From assembly GCF_040954645.1 (NCBI RefSeq), contig NC_092805.1, positions 21,540,741 through 21,604,740 on the forward strand: a stretch of DNA of 64,000 bases. The letters are read 5' to 3'. This stretch comes from Diabrotica undecimpunctata. Taxonomy: Eukaryota; Arthropoda; Insecta; Coleoptera; Chrysomelidae. The position numbers were made by a program, and so were the translations under genes. A model generated the notes under the pieces. It made no database searches. It was not told where the DNA came from and was given only the letters and a program-made list of their open reading frames with translations. This document shows positions 14,350-29,412 of this stretch, piece by piece. Position 1 is the first letter of the stretch, and every line of letters starts with the position of its first letter.

Positions 14350-17300
14350 ACACACTTTTAATTTCTCGAAATTTTCAGCGAATACATACATCCAAGTGGA
14401 AATTTTTCTCACGAACAGTTAGATGTAGAAAAATTCTGAGTTTGGCAGAAGAACAAGCGGCCAATTTTATGTAGGAAATGTCCATTCGCTTTACTCTCGG
14501 AATAAAATTGACGCCAATATAGCCGATTAACCAAATTTGATAAAAATCCAAGGGTACCCCCTTGGTAAAATTTTTCCAAATTTTACAAAAAAAAAAATTT
14601 TGTTTAATGTTTTGATACATGCACTTGGTCCAGCTTGTTCCAAAAATTTGCTTTTTTCTGATCCCTGAACCCCAGTTTGACGGAAAAGAGGAAAAATCGA
14701 ATAAAGAATTCCACAGTTTTTTCGATTTTCCGGCAAAATGGTGCATAATTTTTAGCCACATGTTTAGATTTTTTAATCAGCAAGTCACCCTTAATCGAAA
14801 TAATTCAAATTTCAAACAAAATACACACTTTTAATTTTCTCGAAATTTTCAGCGAATACATACATCCAAGTGGAAATTTTTCTCACGAACAGTTAGATGT
14901 AGAAAAATTCTGAGTTTGGCAGAAGAACAAGCGGCCAATTTTATGTAGGAAATGTCCATTCGCTTTACTCTCGGAATAAAATTGACGCCAATATAGCCGA
15001 TTAACCAAATTTGATAAAAATCCAAGGGTACCCCCTTGGAAAAATTTTTCCAAATTTTACAAAAAAAAAATTTTGTTTAATGTTTTGATACATGCACTTG
15101 GTCCAGCTTGTTCCAAAAATTAGCTTTTTTCTTATCCCTGAACCCCAGTTTGACGGAAAAGAGGAAAAATCGAATAAAGAAATCCACAGTTTTTTCGATT
15201 TTCCAGCAAAACGGTGCATAATTTTAGCCACATGTTTAGATTTTTTTAATCAGCAAGTCACCCTTTATCGAAGTAATTCAAATTTCAAACAAAATACACA
15301 CTTTTAATTTTCTCGAAATTTTCAGCGAATACATACATCCAAGTGGAAATTTTTCTCACGAACAGTTAGATGTAGAAAAATTCTGAGTTTGACAGAAGAA
15401 CAAGCGGCCAATTTTATGTAGGAAATGTCCATTCGCTTTACTCTCGGAATAAAATTGACGCCAATATAGCCGATTAACCAAATTTGATAAAAATCCAAGG
15501 GTACCCCCTTGGTAAAATTTTTCCAAATTTTACAAAAAAAAAAATTTGTTTAATGTTTTGATACATGCACTTGGTCCAGCTTGTTCCAAAATTTGCTTTT
15601 TTCTGATCCCTGAACCCCAGTTTGACGGAAAAGAGGAAAAATCGAATAAAGAAATCCACAGTTTTTTCGATTTTCCAGCAAAACGGTGCATAATTTTTAG
15701 CCACATGTGTAGATTTTTTTAATCAGCAAGTCACCCTTTATCGAAGTAATTCAAATTTCAAACAAAATACACACTTTTAATTTTCTCGAAATTTTCAGCG
15801 AATACATACATCCAAGTGGAAATTTTTCTCACGAACAGTTAGATGTAGAAAAATTCTGAGTTTGGCAGAAGAACAAGCGGCCAATTTTATGTAGGAAATG
15901 TCCATTCGCTTTACTCTCGGAATAAAATTGACGCCAATATAGCCGATTAACCAAATTTGATAAAAATCCAAGGGTACCCCCTTGGAAAAATTTTTCCAAA
16001 TTTTACAAAAAAAAGAATTTTGTTTAATGTTTTGATACATGCACTTGGTCCAGCTTGTTCCAAAAATTTGCTTTTTTCTGATCCCTGAACCCCAGTTTGA
16101 CGGAAAAGAGGAAAAATCGAATAAAGAAATCCACAGTTTTTTCGATTTTCCAGCAAAACGGTGCATAATTTTTAGCCACATGTTTAGATTTTTTTAATCA
16201 GCAAGTCACCCTTTATCGAAATAATTCAAACTTCAAACAAAATACACACTTTTATTTTTCTCGAAATTTTCAGCGAATACATACATCCAAGTGGAAATTT
16301 TTCTCACGAACAGTTAGATGTAGAAAAATTCTGAGTTTGGCAGAAGAACAAGCGGCCAATTTTATGTAGGAAATGTCCATTCGCTTTACTCTCGGAATAA
16401 AATTGACGCCAATATAGCCGATTAACCAAATTTGATAAAAATCCAAGGGTACCCCCTTGGTAAAATTTTTCCAAATTTTACAAAAAAAAAATTTTGTTTA
16501 ATGTTTTGATACATGCACTTGGTCCAGCTTGTTCCAAAAATTTGCTTTTTTCTGATCCCTGAACCCCAGTTTGACGGAAAAGAGGAAAAATCGAATAAAG
16601 AATTCCACAGTTTTTTCGATTTTCCGGCAAAATGGTGCATAATTTTTAGCCACATGTTTAGATTTTTTAATCAGCAAGTCACCCTTAATCGAAATAATTC
16701 AAATTTCAAACAAAATACACACTTTTAATTTTCTCGAAATTTTCAGCGAATACATACATCCAAGTGGAAATTTTTCTCACGAACAGTTAGATGTAGAAAA
16801 ATTCTGAGTTTGGCAGAAGAACAAGCGGCCAATTTTATGTAGGAAATGTCCATTCGCTTTACTCTCGGAATAAAATTGACGCCAATATAGCCGATTAACC
16901 AAATTTGATAAAAATCCAAGGGTACCCCCTTGGAAAAATTTTTCCAAATTTTACAAAAAAAAAAATTTGTTTAATGTTTTGATACATGCACTTGGTCCAG
17001 CTTGTTCCAAAAATTAGCTTTTTTCTTATCCCTGAACCCCAGTTTGACGGAAAAGAGGAAAAATCGAATAAAGAAATCCACAGTTTTTTCGATTTTCCAG
17101 CAAAACGGTGCATAATTTTTAGCCACATGTTTAGATTTTTTTAATCAGCAAGTCACCCTTTATCGAAGTAATTCAAATTTCAAACAAAATACACACTTTT
17201 AATTTTCTCGAAATTTTCAGCGAATACATACATCCAAGTGGAAATTTTTCTCACGAACAGTTAGATGTAGAAAAATTCTGAGTTTGGCAGAAGAACAAGC

Positions 17301-18140
17301 GGCCAATTTTATGTAGGAAATGTCCATTCGCTTTACTCTCGGAATAAAATTGACGCCAATATAGCCGATTAACCAAATTTGATAAAATCCAAGGGTACCC
17401 CCTTGGTAAAATTTTTCCAAATTTTACAAAAAAAAAATTTGTTTAATGTTTTGATACATGCACTTGGTCCAGCTTGTTCCAAAAATTTGCTTTTTTCTGA
17501 TCCCTGAACCCCAGTTTGACGGAAAAGAGGAAAAATCGAATAAAGAAATCCACAGTTTTTTCGATTTTCCAGCAAAACGGTGCATAATTTTTAGCCACAT
17601 GTGTAGATTTTTTTAATCAGCAAGTCACCCTTTATCGAAGTAATTCAAATTTCAAACAAATACACACTTTTAATTTTCTCGAAATTTTCAGCGAATACAT
17701 ACATCCAAGTGGAAATTTTTCTCACGAACAGTTAGATGTAGAAAAATTCTGAGTTTGGCAGAAGAACAAGCGGCCAATTTTATGTAGGAAATGTCCATTC
17801 GCTTTACTCTCGGAATAAAATTGACGCCAATATAGCCGATTAACCAAATTTGATAAAAATCCAAGGGTACCCCCTTGGAAAATTTTTCCAAATTTTACAA
17901 AAAAAAGAATTTTGTTTAATGTTTTGATACATGCACTTGGTCCAGCTTGTTCCAAAAATTTGCTTTTTTCTGATCCCTGAACCCCAGTTTGACGGAAAAG
18001 AGGAAAAATCGAATAAAGAAATCCACAGTTTTTTCGATTTTCCAGCAAAACGGTGCATAATTTTTAGCCACATGTTTAGATTTTTTTAATCAGCAAGTCA
18101 CCCTTTATCGAAATAATTCAAACTTCAAACAAAATACACA
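14350..18140. repeat. Duplicated four-monomer block (~1.893 kb period)
   Basis: Private variants recur about 1893 bp apart. CTTATCCCTG is at 15131 and 17025, the G-interrupted A-tract (AAAAGAATTTTG) is near 16015 and 17907, and CCGGCAAAATGG is near 14730 and 16625. Four consecutive monomers were therefore copied as a block. Blocks after 18.2 kb repeat one of these monomers again (CCTTGGTAAAA with TTTTATTTTTC). Confidence 0.75.
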
Positions 18141-19586
18141 CTTTTATTTTTCTCGAAATTTTCAGCGAATACATACATCCAAGTGGAAATTTTTCTCACG
18201 AACAGTTAGATGTAGAAAAATTCTGAGTTTGGCAGAAGAACAAGCGGCCAATTTTATGTAGGAAATGTCCATTCGCTTTACTCTCGGAATAAAATTGACG
18301 CCAATATAGCCGATTAACCAAATTTGATAAAAATCCAAGGGTACCCCCTTGGTAAAATTTTTCCAAATTTTACAAAAAAAAAAATTTGTTTAATGTTTTG
18401 ATACATGCACTTGGTCCAGCTTGTTCCAAAAATTTGCTTTTTTCTGATCCCTGAACCCCAGTTTGACGGAAAAGAGGAAAAATCGAATAAAGAAATCCAC
18501 AGTTTTTTCGATTTTCCAGCAAAACGGTGCATAATTTTTAGCCACATGTTTAGATTTTTTTAATCAGCAAGTCACCCTTTATCGAAATAATTCAAACTTC
18601 AAACAAAATACACACTTTTATTTTTCTCGAAATTTTCAGCGAATACATACATCCAAGTGGAAATTTTTCTCACGAACAGTTAGATGTAGAAAAATTCTGA
18701 GTTTGGCAGAAGAACAAGCGGCCAATTTTATGTAGGAAATGTCCATTCGCTTTACTCTCGGAATAAAATTGACGCCAATATAGCCGATTAACCAAATTTG
18801 ATAAAAATCCAAGGGTACCCCCTTGGTAAAATTTTTCCAAATTTTACAAAAAAAAAATTTGTTTAATGTTTTGATACATGCACTTGGTCCAGCTTGTTCC
18901 AAAAATTTGCTTTTTTCTGATCCCTGAACCCCAGTTTGACGGAAAAGAGGAAAAATCGAATAAAGAAATCCACAGTTTTTTCGATTTTCCAGCAAAACGG
19001 TGCATAATTTTTAGCCACATGTTTAGATTTTTTTAATCAGCAAGTCACCCTTTATCGAAATAATTCAAACTTCAAACAAAATACACACTTTTATTTTTCT
19101 CGAAATTTTCAGCGAATACATACATCCAAGTGGAAATTTTTCTCACGAACAGTTAGATGTAGAAAAATTCTGAGTTTGGCAGAAGAACAAGCGGCCAATT
19201 TTATGTAGGAAATGTCCATTCGCTTTACTCTCGGAATAAAATTGACGCCAATATAGCCGATTAACCAAATTTGATAAAAATCCAAGGGTACCCCCTTGGA
19301 AAAATTTTTGCAAATTTTACAAAAAAAAAAATTTTGTTTAATGTTTTGATACATGCACTTGGTCCAGCTTGTTCCAAAAATTTGCTTTTTTCTGATCCCT
19401 GAACCCCAGTTTGACGGAAAAGAGGAAAAATCGAATAAAGAAATCCACAGTTTTTTCGATTTTCCAGCAAAACGGTGCATAATTTTTAGCCACATGTTTA
19501 GATTTTTTTAATCAGCAAGTCACCCTTTATCGAAATAATTCAAATTTCAAACAAAATACACACTTTTAATTTTCTCGAAATTTTCA

Positions 19587-19906
19587 GCGAATACATACAT
19601 CCAAGTGGAAATTTTTCTCACGAACAGTTAGATGTAGAAAAATTCTGAGTTTGGCAGAAGAACAAGCGGCTAATTTTATGTTGGAAATGTCCATTTGCTT
19701 GAATCTCGGACCAAAATTGACGCCAATATAGCCATATAACGAAATTTTATACAAATCTAATGGTCTACAGTTTTTTCGATTTTCCGGCAAAATGGTGCAT
19801 AATTTTTAGCCACATGTTTAGATTTTTTTAATCAGCAAGTCACCCTTAATCGAAATAATTCAAATTTCAAACAAAATACACACTTTTAATTTTATCGAAA
19901 TTTTCA
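19587..19906. repeat. Short satellite monomer (320 bp)
   Basis: This unit is a short form with the junction AAATCTAATGGTCTACAG near 19755-19770 in place of the central module. It shares CATATAACGAAATTTTAT with the short units at 26885, 27680 and 29413, so it belongs to one short subfamily. Confidence 0.85.
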
Positions 19907-22900
19907 GCGAATACATACATCCAAGTGGAAATTTTTCTCACGAACAGTTAGATGTAGAAAAATTCTGAGTTTGGCAGAAGAACAAGCGGCCAATTTTATG
20001 TAGGAAATGTCCATTCGCTTTACTCTCGGAATAAAATTGACGCCAATATAGCCGATTAACCAAATTTGATAAAAATCCAAGGGGAAAAAAAACCCCCTTG
20101 GAAAAAATTTTGGAAATTTTACAAAAGAAAAATTTTGTTTAATGTTTTGATACATGCACTTGGTCCAGCTTGTTCCAAAAATTTGCTTTTTTCTGATCCC
20201 TGAACCCCAGTTTGACGGAAAAGAGGAAAAATCGAATAAAGAATTCCACAGTTTTTTTGATTTTCCAGCAAAACGGTGCATAATTTTTAGCCACATGTTT
20301 AGATTTTTTAATCAGCAAGTCACCCTTTATCGAAGTAATTCAAATTTCAAACAAAATACACACTTTTAATTTTCTCGAAATTTTCAGCGAATACATACAT
20401 CCAAGTGGAAATTTTTCTCACGAACAGTTAGATGTAGAAAAATTCTGAGTTTGGCAGAAGAACAAGCGGCCAATTTTATGTAGGAAATGTCCATTCGCTT
20501 TACTCTCGGAATAAAATTGACGCCAATATAGCCGATTAACCAAATTTGATAAAAATCCCGGACCAAAAACCCCTTGGAAAAATTTTTCCAAATTTTACAA
20601 AAAAAAAAAATTTTGTTTAATGTTTTGATACATGGACTTGGTCCAGCTTGTTCCAAAAATTTGCTTTTTTCTGATCCCTGAACCCCAGTTTGACGGAAAA
20701 GAGGAAAAATCGAATAAAGAAATCCACAGTTTTTTCGATTTTCCAGCAAAACGGTGCATAATTTTTAGCCACATGTGTAGATTTTTTTAATCAGCAAGTC
20801 ACCCTTTATCGAAGTAATTCAAATTTCAAACAAAATACACACTTTTAATTTTCTCGAAATTTTCAGCGAATACATACATCCAAGTGGAAATTTTTCTCAC
20901 GAACAGTTAGATGTAGAAAAATTCTGAGTTTGGCAGAAGAACAAGCGGCCAATTTTATGTAGGAAATGTCCATTCGCTTTACTCTCGGAATAAAATTGAC
21001 GCCAATATAGCCGATTAACCAAATTTGATAAAAATCCAAGACCAAAAACCCCCTTGGAAAAATTTTTCCAAATTTTACAAAAAAAAAATTTTGTTTAATG
21101 TTTTGATACATGGACTTGGTCCAGCTTGTTCCAAAAATTTGCTTTTTCTGATCCCTGAACCCCAGTTTGACGGAAAAGAGGAAAAATCGAATAAAGAAAT
21201 CCACAGTTTTTTCGATTTTCCAGCAAAACGGTGCATAATTTTTAGCCACATGTGTAGATTTTTTTAATCAGCAAGTCACCCTTTATCGAAGTAATTCAAA
21301 TTTCAAACAAAATACACACTTTTAATTTTCTCGAAATTTTCAGCGAATACATACATTCAAGTGGAAATTTTTCTCACGAACAGTTAGATGTAGAAAAATT
21401 CTGAGTTTGGCAGAAGAACAAGCGGCCAATTTTATGTAGGAAATGTCCATTCGCTTTACTCTCGGAATAAAATTGACGCCAATATAGCCGATTAACCAAA
21501 TTTGATAAAAATCCAAGGGTACCCCCTTGGAAAAATTTTTCCAAATTTTACAAAAAAAAAATTTTGTTTAATGTTTTGATACATGCACTTGGTCCAGCTT
21601 GTTCCAAAAATTTGCTTTTTTCTGATCCCTGAACCCCAGTTTGACGGAAAAGAGGAAAAATCGAATAAAGAAATCCACAGTTTTTTCGATTTTCCAGCAA
21701 AACGGTGCATAATTTTTAGCCACATGTGTAGATTTTTTTAATCAGCAAGTCACCCTTTATCGAAGTAATTCAAATTTCAAACAAAATACACACTTTTAAT
21801 TTTCTCGAAATTTTCAGCGAATACATACATCCAAGTGGAAATTTTTCTCACGAACAGTTAGATGTAGAAAAATTCTGAGTTTGGCAGAAGAACAAGCGGC
21901 CAATTTTATGTAGGAAATGTCCATTCGCTTTACTCTCGGAATAAAATTGACGCCAATATAGCCGATTAACCAAATTTGATAAAAATCCAAGGGTACCCCC
22001 TTGGAAAAATTTTTCCAAATTTTACGAAAAAAAGAATTTTGTTAAATGTTTTGATACATGCACTTGGTCCAGCTTGTTCCAAAAATTTGCTTTTTTCTGA
22101 TCCATGAACCCCAGTTTGACGGAAAAGAGGAAAAATCGAATAAAGAAATCCACAGTTTTTTCGATTTTCCAGCAAAACGGTGCATAATTTTTAGCCACAT
22201 GTTTAGATTTTTTTAATCAGCAAGTCACCCTTAATCGAAATAATTCAAATTTCAAACAAAATACACACTTTTAATTTTCTCGAAATTTTCAGCGAATACA
22301 TACATCCAAGTGGAAATTTTTCTCACGAACAGTTAGATGTAGAAAAAATCTGAGTTTGGCAGAAGAACAAGCGGCCAATTTTATGTAGGAAATGTCCATT
22401 CTCTTTACTCTCGGAATAAAATTGACGCCAATATAGCCGATTAACCAAATTTGATAAAAATCCAAGGGTACCCCCTTGGAAAAATTTTCCAAATTTTACA
22501 AAAAAAAAAAATTTGTTTAATGTTTTGGTACATGCACTTGGTCCAGCTTGTTCCAAACATTTGCTTTTTTCTGATCCCTGAACCCCAGTTTGACGGAAAA
22601 GAGGAAAAATCGAATAAAGAATTCCACAGTTTTTTCGATTTTCCAGCAAAACGGTGCATAATTTTTAGCCACATGTTTAGATTTTTTTAATCAGCAAGTC
22701 ACCCTTTATCGAAGTAATTCAAATTTCAAACAAAATACACACTTTTAATTTTCTCGAAATTTTCAGCGAATACATACATCCAAGTGGAAATTTTTCTCAC
22801 GAACAGTTAGATGTAGAAAAATTCTGAGTTTGGCAGAAGAACAAGCGGCCAATTTTATGTAGGAAATGTCCATTCGCTTTACTCTCGGAATAAAATTGAC

Positions 22901-23718
22901 GCCAATATAGCCGATTAACCAAATTTGATTAAAAAATCCAAGACCAAAAACCCCCTTGGAAAAATTTTTCCAAATTTTACAAAAAAAAAATTTTGTTTAA
23001 TGTTTTGATACATGCACTTGGTCCAGCTTGTTCCAAAAATTTGCTTTTTTCTGATCCCTGAACCCCAGTTTGACGGAAAAGAGGAAAAATCGAATAAAGA
23101 AATCCACAGTTTTTTCGATTTTCCAGCAAAACGGTGCATAATTTTTAGCCACATGTTTAGATTTTTTTAATCAGCAAGTCACCCTTTATCGAAATAATTC
23201 AAATTTCAAACAAAATACACACTTTTAATTTTCTCGAAATTTTCAGCGAATACATACATCCAAGTGGAAATTTTTCTCACGAACAGTTAGATGTAGAAAA
23301 ATTCTGAGTTTGGCAGAAGAACAAGCGGCCAATTTTATGTAGGAAATGTCCATTCGCTTTACTCTCGGAATAAAATTGACGCCAATATAGCCGATTATCC
23401 AAATTTGATAAAAATCCAAGGGTACACCCTTGGAAAAATTTTTCCAATATTTACAAAAAAAAAAAATTTTGTTTAATGTTTTGATACATGCACTTGGTCC
23501 AGCTTGATCCAAAAATTTGCTTTTTTCTGATCCCTGAACCCCAGTTTGACGGAAAAGAGGAAAAATCGAATAAAGAATTCCAGTTTTTTCGATTTTCCAG
23601 CAAAACGGTGCATAATTTTAGCCACATGTTTAGATTTTTTTAATCAGCAAGTTACCCTTTATCGAAGTAATTCAAATTTCAAACAAAATACACACTTTTA
23701 ATTTTCTCCAAATTTTCA

Positions 23719-24036
23719 GCGAATACATACATCCAAGTGGAAATTTTTCTCACGAACAGTTAGATGTAGAAAAATTCTGAGTTTGACAGAAGAACAAGCG
23801 GCTAATTTTATGTTGGAAATGTCCATTTGCTTGAATCTCGGACCAAATTGACGCCAATATAGCCATACAACGAAATTTTATAAAAATCTAATGGTCTACA
23901 GTTTTATCGATTTTCCGGCAAAATGGTGAATAATTTTTAGCCACATGTTTAGATGTTTTTAATCAGCAAGTCACCCTTTATCGAAGTAATTCAAATTTCA
24001 AACAAATACCCACTTTTAATTGTCTCGAAATTTTCA
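23719..24036. repeat. Short satellite monomer (318 bp)
   Basis: This unit is a short form with the junction AAATCTAATGGTCTACAG near 23884-23900. It carries private changes such as ATAGCCATACAACG and GGTGAATAATTT. Confidence 0.85.
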
Positions 24037-26884
24037 GCGAATACATACATCCAAGTGGAAATTTTTCTCACGAACCGTTAGATGTAGAAAAATTCTGAGT
24101 TTTGCAGAAGAACGAGCGGCCAATTTTATGTAGGAAATGTCCATTCGCTTTACTCTCGGAATAAATTGACGCCAATATAGCCGATTAACCAAATTTGATA
24201 AAAATCCAAGGGTACCCCCTTGGAAAAAATTTTCCAAATTTTACAAAAAAAAAAAAATTTGTTTAATGTTTTGATACATGCACTTGGTCCAGCTTGTTCC
24301 AAAATTTGCTTTTTTCTGATCCCTGAACCCCAGTTTGACGGAAAAGAGGAAAAATCGAATAAAGAAATCCACAGTTTTTTCGATTTTCCAGCAAAACGGT
24401 GCATAATTTTTAGCCACATGTTTAGATTTTTTTAATCAGCAAGTCACCCTTTATCGAAATAATTCAAACTTCAAACAAAATACACACTTTTAATTTTCTC
24501 GAAATTTTCAGCGAATACATACATCCAAGTGGAAATTTTTCTCACGAACAGTTAGATGTAGAAAAATTCTGAGTTTGGCAGAAGAACAAGCGGCCAATTT
24601 TATGTAGGAAATGTCCATTCGCTTTACTCTCGGAATAAAATTGACGCCAATATAGCCGATTAACCAATTTGATAAAAATCCAAGGGTACACCCTTGGAAA
24701 AATTTTTCCAAATTTTACAAAAAAAAAAATTTTGTTTAATGTTTTGATACATGCACTTGGTCCAGCTTGTTCCAAAAATTTGCTTTTTTCTGATCCCTGA
24801 ACCCAGTTTGACGGAAAAGAGGAAAAATCGAATAAAGAAATCCACAGTTTTTTCGATTTTCCAGCAAAACGGTGCATAATTTTTAGCCACATGTGTAAAT
24901 TTTTTTAATCAGCAAGTCACCCTTTATCGAAGTAATTCAAATTTCAAACAAAATACACACTTTTAATTTTCTCGAAATTTTCAGCGAATACATACATCCA
25001 AGTGGAAATTTTTCTCACGAACAGTTAGATGTAGAAAAATTCTGAGTTTGGCAGAAGAACAAGCGGCCAATTTTATGTAGGAAATGTCCATTCTCTTTAC
25101 TTTCGGAATAAAATTGACGCCAATATAGCCGATTAACCAAATTTGATAAAAATCCAAGGGTACCCCCTTGGAAAAATTTTTCCAAATTCTACAAAAAAAA
25201 AAAATTTGTTTAATGTTTTGATACATGCACTTGGTCCAGCTTGTTCCAAAAATTTGCTTTTTTCTGATCCCTGAACCCCAGTTTGACGGAAAAGAGGAAA
25301 AATCGAATAAAGAAATCCACAGTTTTTTCGATTTTCCAGCAAAACGGTGCATAATTTTTAGCCTCATGTTTAGATTTTTTTAATCAGCAAGTCACCCTTT
25401 ATCGAAATAATTCAAACTTCAAACAAAATACACACTTTTAATTTTCTCGAAATTTTCAGCGAATACATACATCCAAGTGGAAATTTTTCTCACGAACAGT
25501 TAGATGTAGAAAAATTCTGAGCTTGGCAGAAGAACAAGCGGCCAATTTTATGTAGGAAATGTCCATTCGCTTTACTCTCGGAATAAAATTGACGCCAATA
25601 TAGCCGATTAACCAAATTTGATAAAAATCCAAGGGTACCCCCTTGGAAAAAATTTTCCAAATTTTACAAAAAAAAAAAATTTTGTTTAATGTTTTGATAC
25701 ATGCACTTGGTCCAGCTTGTTCCAAAAATTTGCTTTCTTCTGATCCCTGAACCCCAGTTTGACGGAAAAGAGGAAAAATCGAATAAAGAAATCCACAGTT
25801 TTTTCGATTTTCCAGCAAAACGGTGCATAATTTTTAGCCACATGTTTAGATTTTTTTAATCAGCAAGTCACCCTTTATCGAAATAATTCAAATTTCAAAC
25901 AAAATACACACTTTTAATTTTCTCGAAATTTTCAGCGAATACATACATCCAAGTGGAAATTTTTCTCACGAACCGTTAGATGTAGAAAAATTCTGAGTTT
26001 TGCAGAAGAACGAGCCGCCAATTTTATGTAGGAAATGTCCATTCGCTTTACTCTCGGAATAAAATTGACGCCAATATAGCCGATTAACCAAATTTGATAA
26101 AAATCCAAGGGTACCCCCTTGGAAAAAATTTTCCAAATTTTACAAAAAAAAAAAAATTTGTTTAATGTTTTGATACATGCACTTGGTCCAGCTTGTTCCA
26201 AAAATTTGCTTTTTTCTGATCCCTGAACCCCAGTTTGACGGAAAAGAGGAAAAATCGAATAAAGAAATCCACAGTTTTTTCGATTTTCCAGCAAAACGGT
26301 GCATAATTTTTAGCCACATGTTTAGATTTTTTTAATCAGCAAGTCACCCTTTATCGAAATAATTCAAACTTCAAACAAAATACACACTTTTAATTTTCTC
26401 GAAATTTTCAGCGAATACATACATCCAAGTGGAAATTTTTCTCACGAACACTTAGATGTAGAAAAATTCTGAGTTTGGCAGAAGAACAAGCGGCCACTTT
26501 TATGTAGGAAATGTCCATTCGCTTTACTCTCGGAATAAAATTGACGCCAATATAGCCGATTAACCAAATTTGATAAAAATCCAAGGGTACCCCCTTGGAA
26601 AATTTTTTCCAAATTTGACAAAAAAAAAAATTTTGTTTAATGTTTTGATACATGCACTTGGTCCAGCTTGTTCCAAAAATTTGCTTTTTTCTGATCCCTG
26701 AACCCCAGTTTGACGGAAAAGAGGAAAAATCGAATAAAGAAATCCACAGTTTTTTCGATTTTCCAGCAAAACGGTGCATAATTTTTAGCCACATGTTTAG
26801 ATTTTTTTAATCAGCAAGTCACCCTTTATCGAAATAATTCAAACTTCAAACAAAATACACACTTTTAATTTCTCGAAATTTTCA

Positions 26885-27204
26885 GCGAATACATACATCC
26901 AAGTGGAAATTTTTCTCACGAACCGTTAGGTGTAGGAAAATTCGGAATATGGTAGAAGAACGAGCGGACAATTTTATGTAGGAAATGTCCATTTGCTTGA
27001 ATCTCGGAGCAAAATTGACGCCAATATAGCCATATAACGAAATTTTATAAAAATCTAATATTCTACAGTTTTTTCGATTTTCCGGCAAAAAGGTGCATAA
27101 TTGTTAGCCACATGTTTGGATTTTTTTAATCAGCAAGTCACCCTTAATCGAAATAATTCAAATTTCAAACAAAATACACACTTTTAATGTTCTCGAAATT
27201 TTCA
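26885..27204. repeat. Short satellite monomer (320 bp), twin of 29413-29732
   Basis: The junction reads AAATCTAATATTCTACAG. This unit and the one at 29413 share private variants (GTTAGGTGTAGG, AATATGGTAGAAG, CGGAGCAAAATTG), so one is a recent copy of the other, 2528 bp away. Confidence 0.85.
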
Positions 27205-27679
27205 GCGAATACATACATCCAAGTGGAAATTTTTCTCACGAACAGTTAGATGTAGAAAAATTCTGAGTTTGGCAAAAGAACAAGCGGCCAATTTTATGTA
27301 GGAAATGTCCATTCGCTTTACTCTCGGAATAAAATTGACGCCAATATAGCCGATTAACCAAATTTGATAAAAATCCAAGGGTACCCCCTTGGAAAAATTT
27401 TTCCAAATTTAACAAAAAAGAAAATTTTGTTTAATGTTTTGATACATGCACTTGGCCCAGCTTGTTCCAAAAATTTGCTTTTTTCTGATCCCTGAACCCC
27501 AGTTTGACGGAAAAGAGGAAAAATCGAATAAAGAAATCCACAGTTTTTTCGATTTTCCAGCAAAACGGTGAATAATTTTTAGCCACATGTTTAGATTTTT
27601 TTAATCAGCAAGTCACCTTTTATCGAAGTAATTCAAATTTCAAACAAAATACACACTTTTAATTTTCTCGAAATTTTCA

Positions 27680-27999
27680 GTGATTACATACATCCAAGTG
27701 GAAATTTTTCTCACGAACCGTTAGGTGTAGAAAAATTCGGAATATGGCAGAAGAACGAGCGGACAATTTTATGTAGGAAATGTCCATTTGCTTGAATCTC
27801 GGACCAAAATTGACGCCAATATAGCCATATAACGAAATTTTATAAAAATCTAATGGTCTACAGTTTTTTCGATTTTCCGGCAAAATGGTGCATAATTTTT
27901 AGCCACATGTTTAGATTTTTTTAATCAGCAAGTCACCCTTAATCGAAATAATTCAAATTTCAAACAAAATACACTCTTTTAATTTTCTCGAAATTTTCA
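27680..27999. repeat. Short satellite monomer (320 bp)
   Basis: This short form begins GTGATTACATACATCC instead of GCGAATAC and has the junction AAATCTAATGGTCTACAG near 27848-27863. Confidence 0.85.
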
Positions 28000-29412
28000 G
28001 CGAATACATACATCCAAGTGGTCTCACGAACAGTTAGATGTAGAAAAATTCTGAGTTTGGCAGAAGAACAAGCGGCCAATTTTATGTAGGAAATGTCCAT
28101 TCGCTTTACTCTCGGAATAAAATTGACGCCAATATAGCCGATTAACCAAATTTGATAAAAATCCAAGGGTACCCCCTTGGAAAAATTTTTCCAAATTTTA
28201 CAAAAAAAAAAATTTGTTTAATGTTTTGATACATGCACTTGGTCCAGCTTGTTCCAAAAATTAGCTTTTTTCTGATCCCTGAACCCCAGTTTGACGGAAA
28301 AGAGGAAAAATCGAATAAAGAAATCCACAGTTTTTTCGATTTTCCAGCAAAACGGTGCAAAATTTTTAGCCACATGTTTAGATTTTTTTAATCAGCAAGT
28401 CACCCTTTATCGAAATAATTCAAACTTCAAACAAAATACACACTTTTAATTTTCTCGAAATTTTCAGCGAATACATACATCCAAGTGGAATTTTTTCTCA
28501 CGAACAGTTAGATGTAGAAAAATTCTGAGTTTGGCAGAAGAACAAGCGGCCAATTTTATGTAGGAAATGTCCATTCGCTTTACTCTCGGAATAAAATTGA
28601 CGCCAATATAGCCAATTAACCAAATTTGATAAAAATCCAAGGGTACCCCCTTGGAAAATTTTTTCCAAATTTTACAAAAAAAAAAAATTTGTTTAATGTT
28701 TTGATACATGCACTTGGTCCAGCTTGTTCCAAAAATTTGCTTTTTTCTGATCCCTAAACCCCAGTTTGACGGAAAAGAGGAAAAATCGAATAAAGAATTC
28801 CACAGTTTTTTCGATTTTCCAGCAAAACGGTGCATAATTTTTAGCCACATGTTTAGATTTTTTTAATCAGCAAGTCACCCTTTATCGAAGTAATTCAAAT
28901 TTCAAACAAAATACACACTTTAATTTTCTCGAAATTTTCAGCGAATACATACATCCAAGTGGAAATTTTTCTCACGAACAGTTAGATGTAGAAAAATTCT
29001 GAGTTTGCAGAAGAACAAGCGGCCAATTTTGTGTAGGAAATGTCCATTCGCTTTACTCTCGGAATAAAATTGACGCCAATATAGCCGATTAACCAAATTT
29101 GATAAAAATCCAAGGGTACCCCCTTGGAAAAATTTTCCAAATTTTACAAAAAAAAAATTTTGTTTAATGTTTTGATACATGCACTTGGTCCAGCTTGTTC
29201 CAAAAATTTGCTTTTTTCTGATCCCTGAACCCCAGTTTGACGGAAAAGAGGAAAAATCGAATAAAGAAATCCACAGTTTTTTCGATTTTCCAGCAAAACG
29301 GTGCATAATTTTTAGCCACATGTTTAGATTTTTTTAATCAGCAAGTCACCCTTTATCGAAATAATTCAAACTTCAAACAAAATACACACTTTTAATTTTC
29401 TCGAAATTTTCA

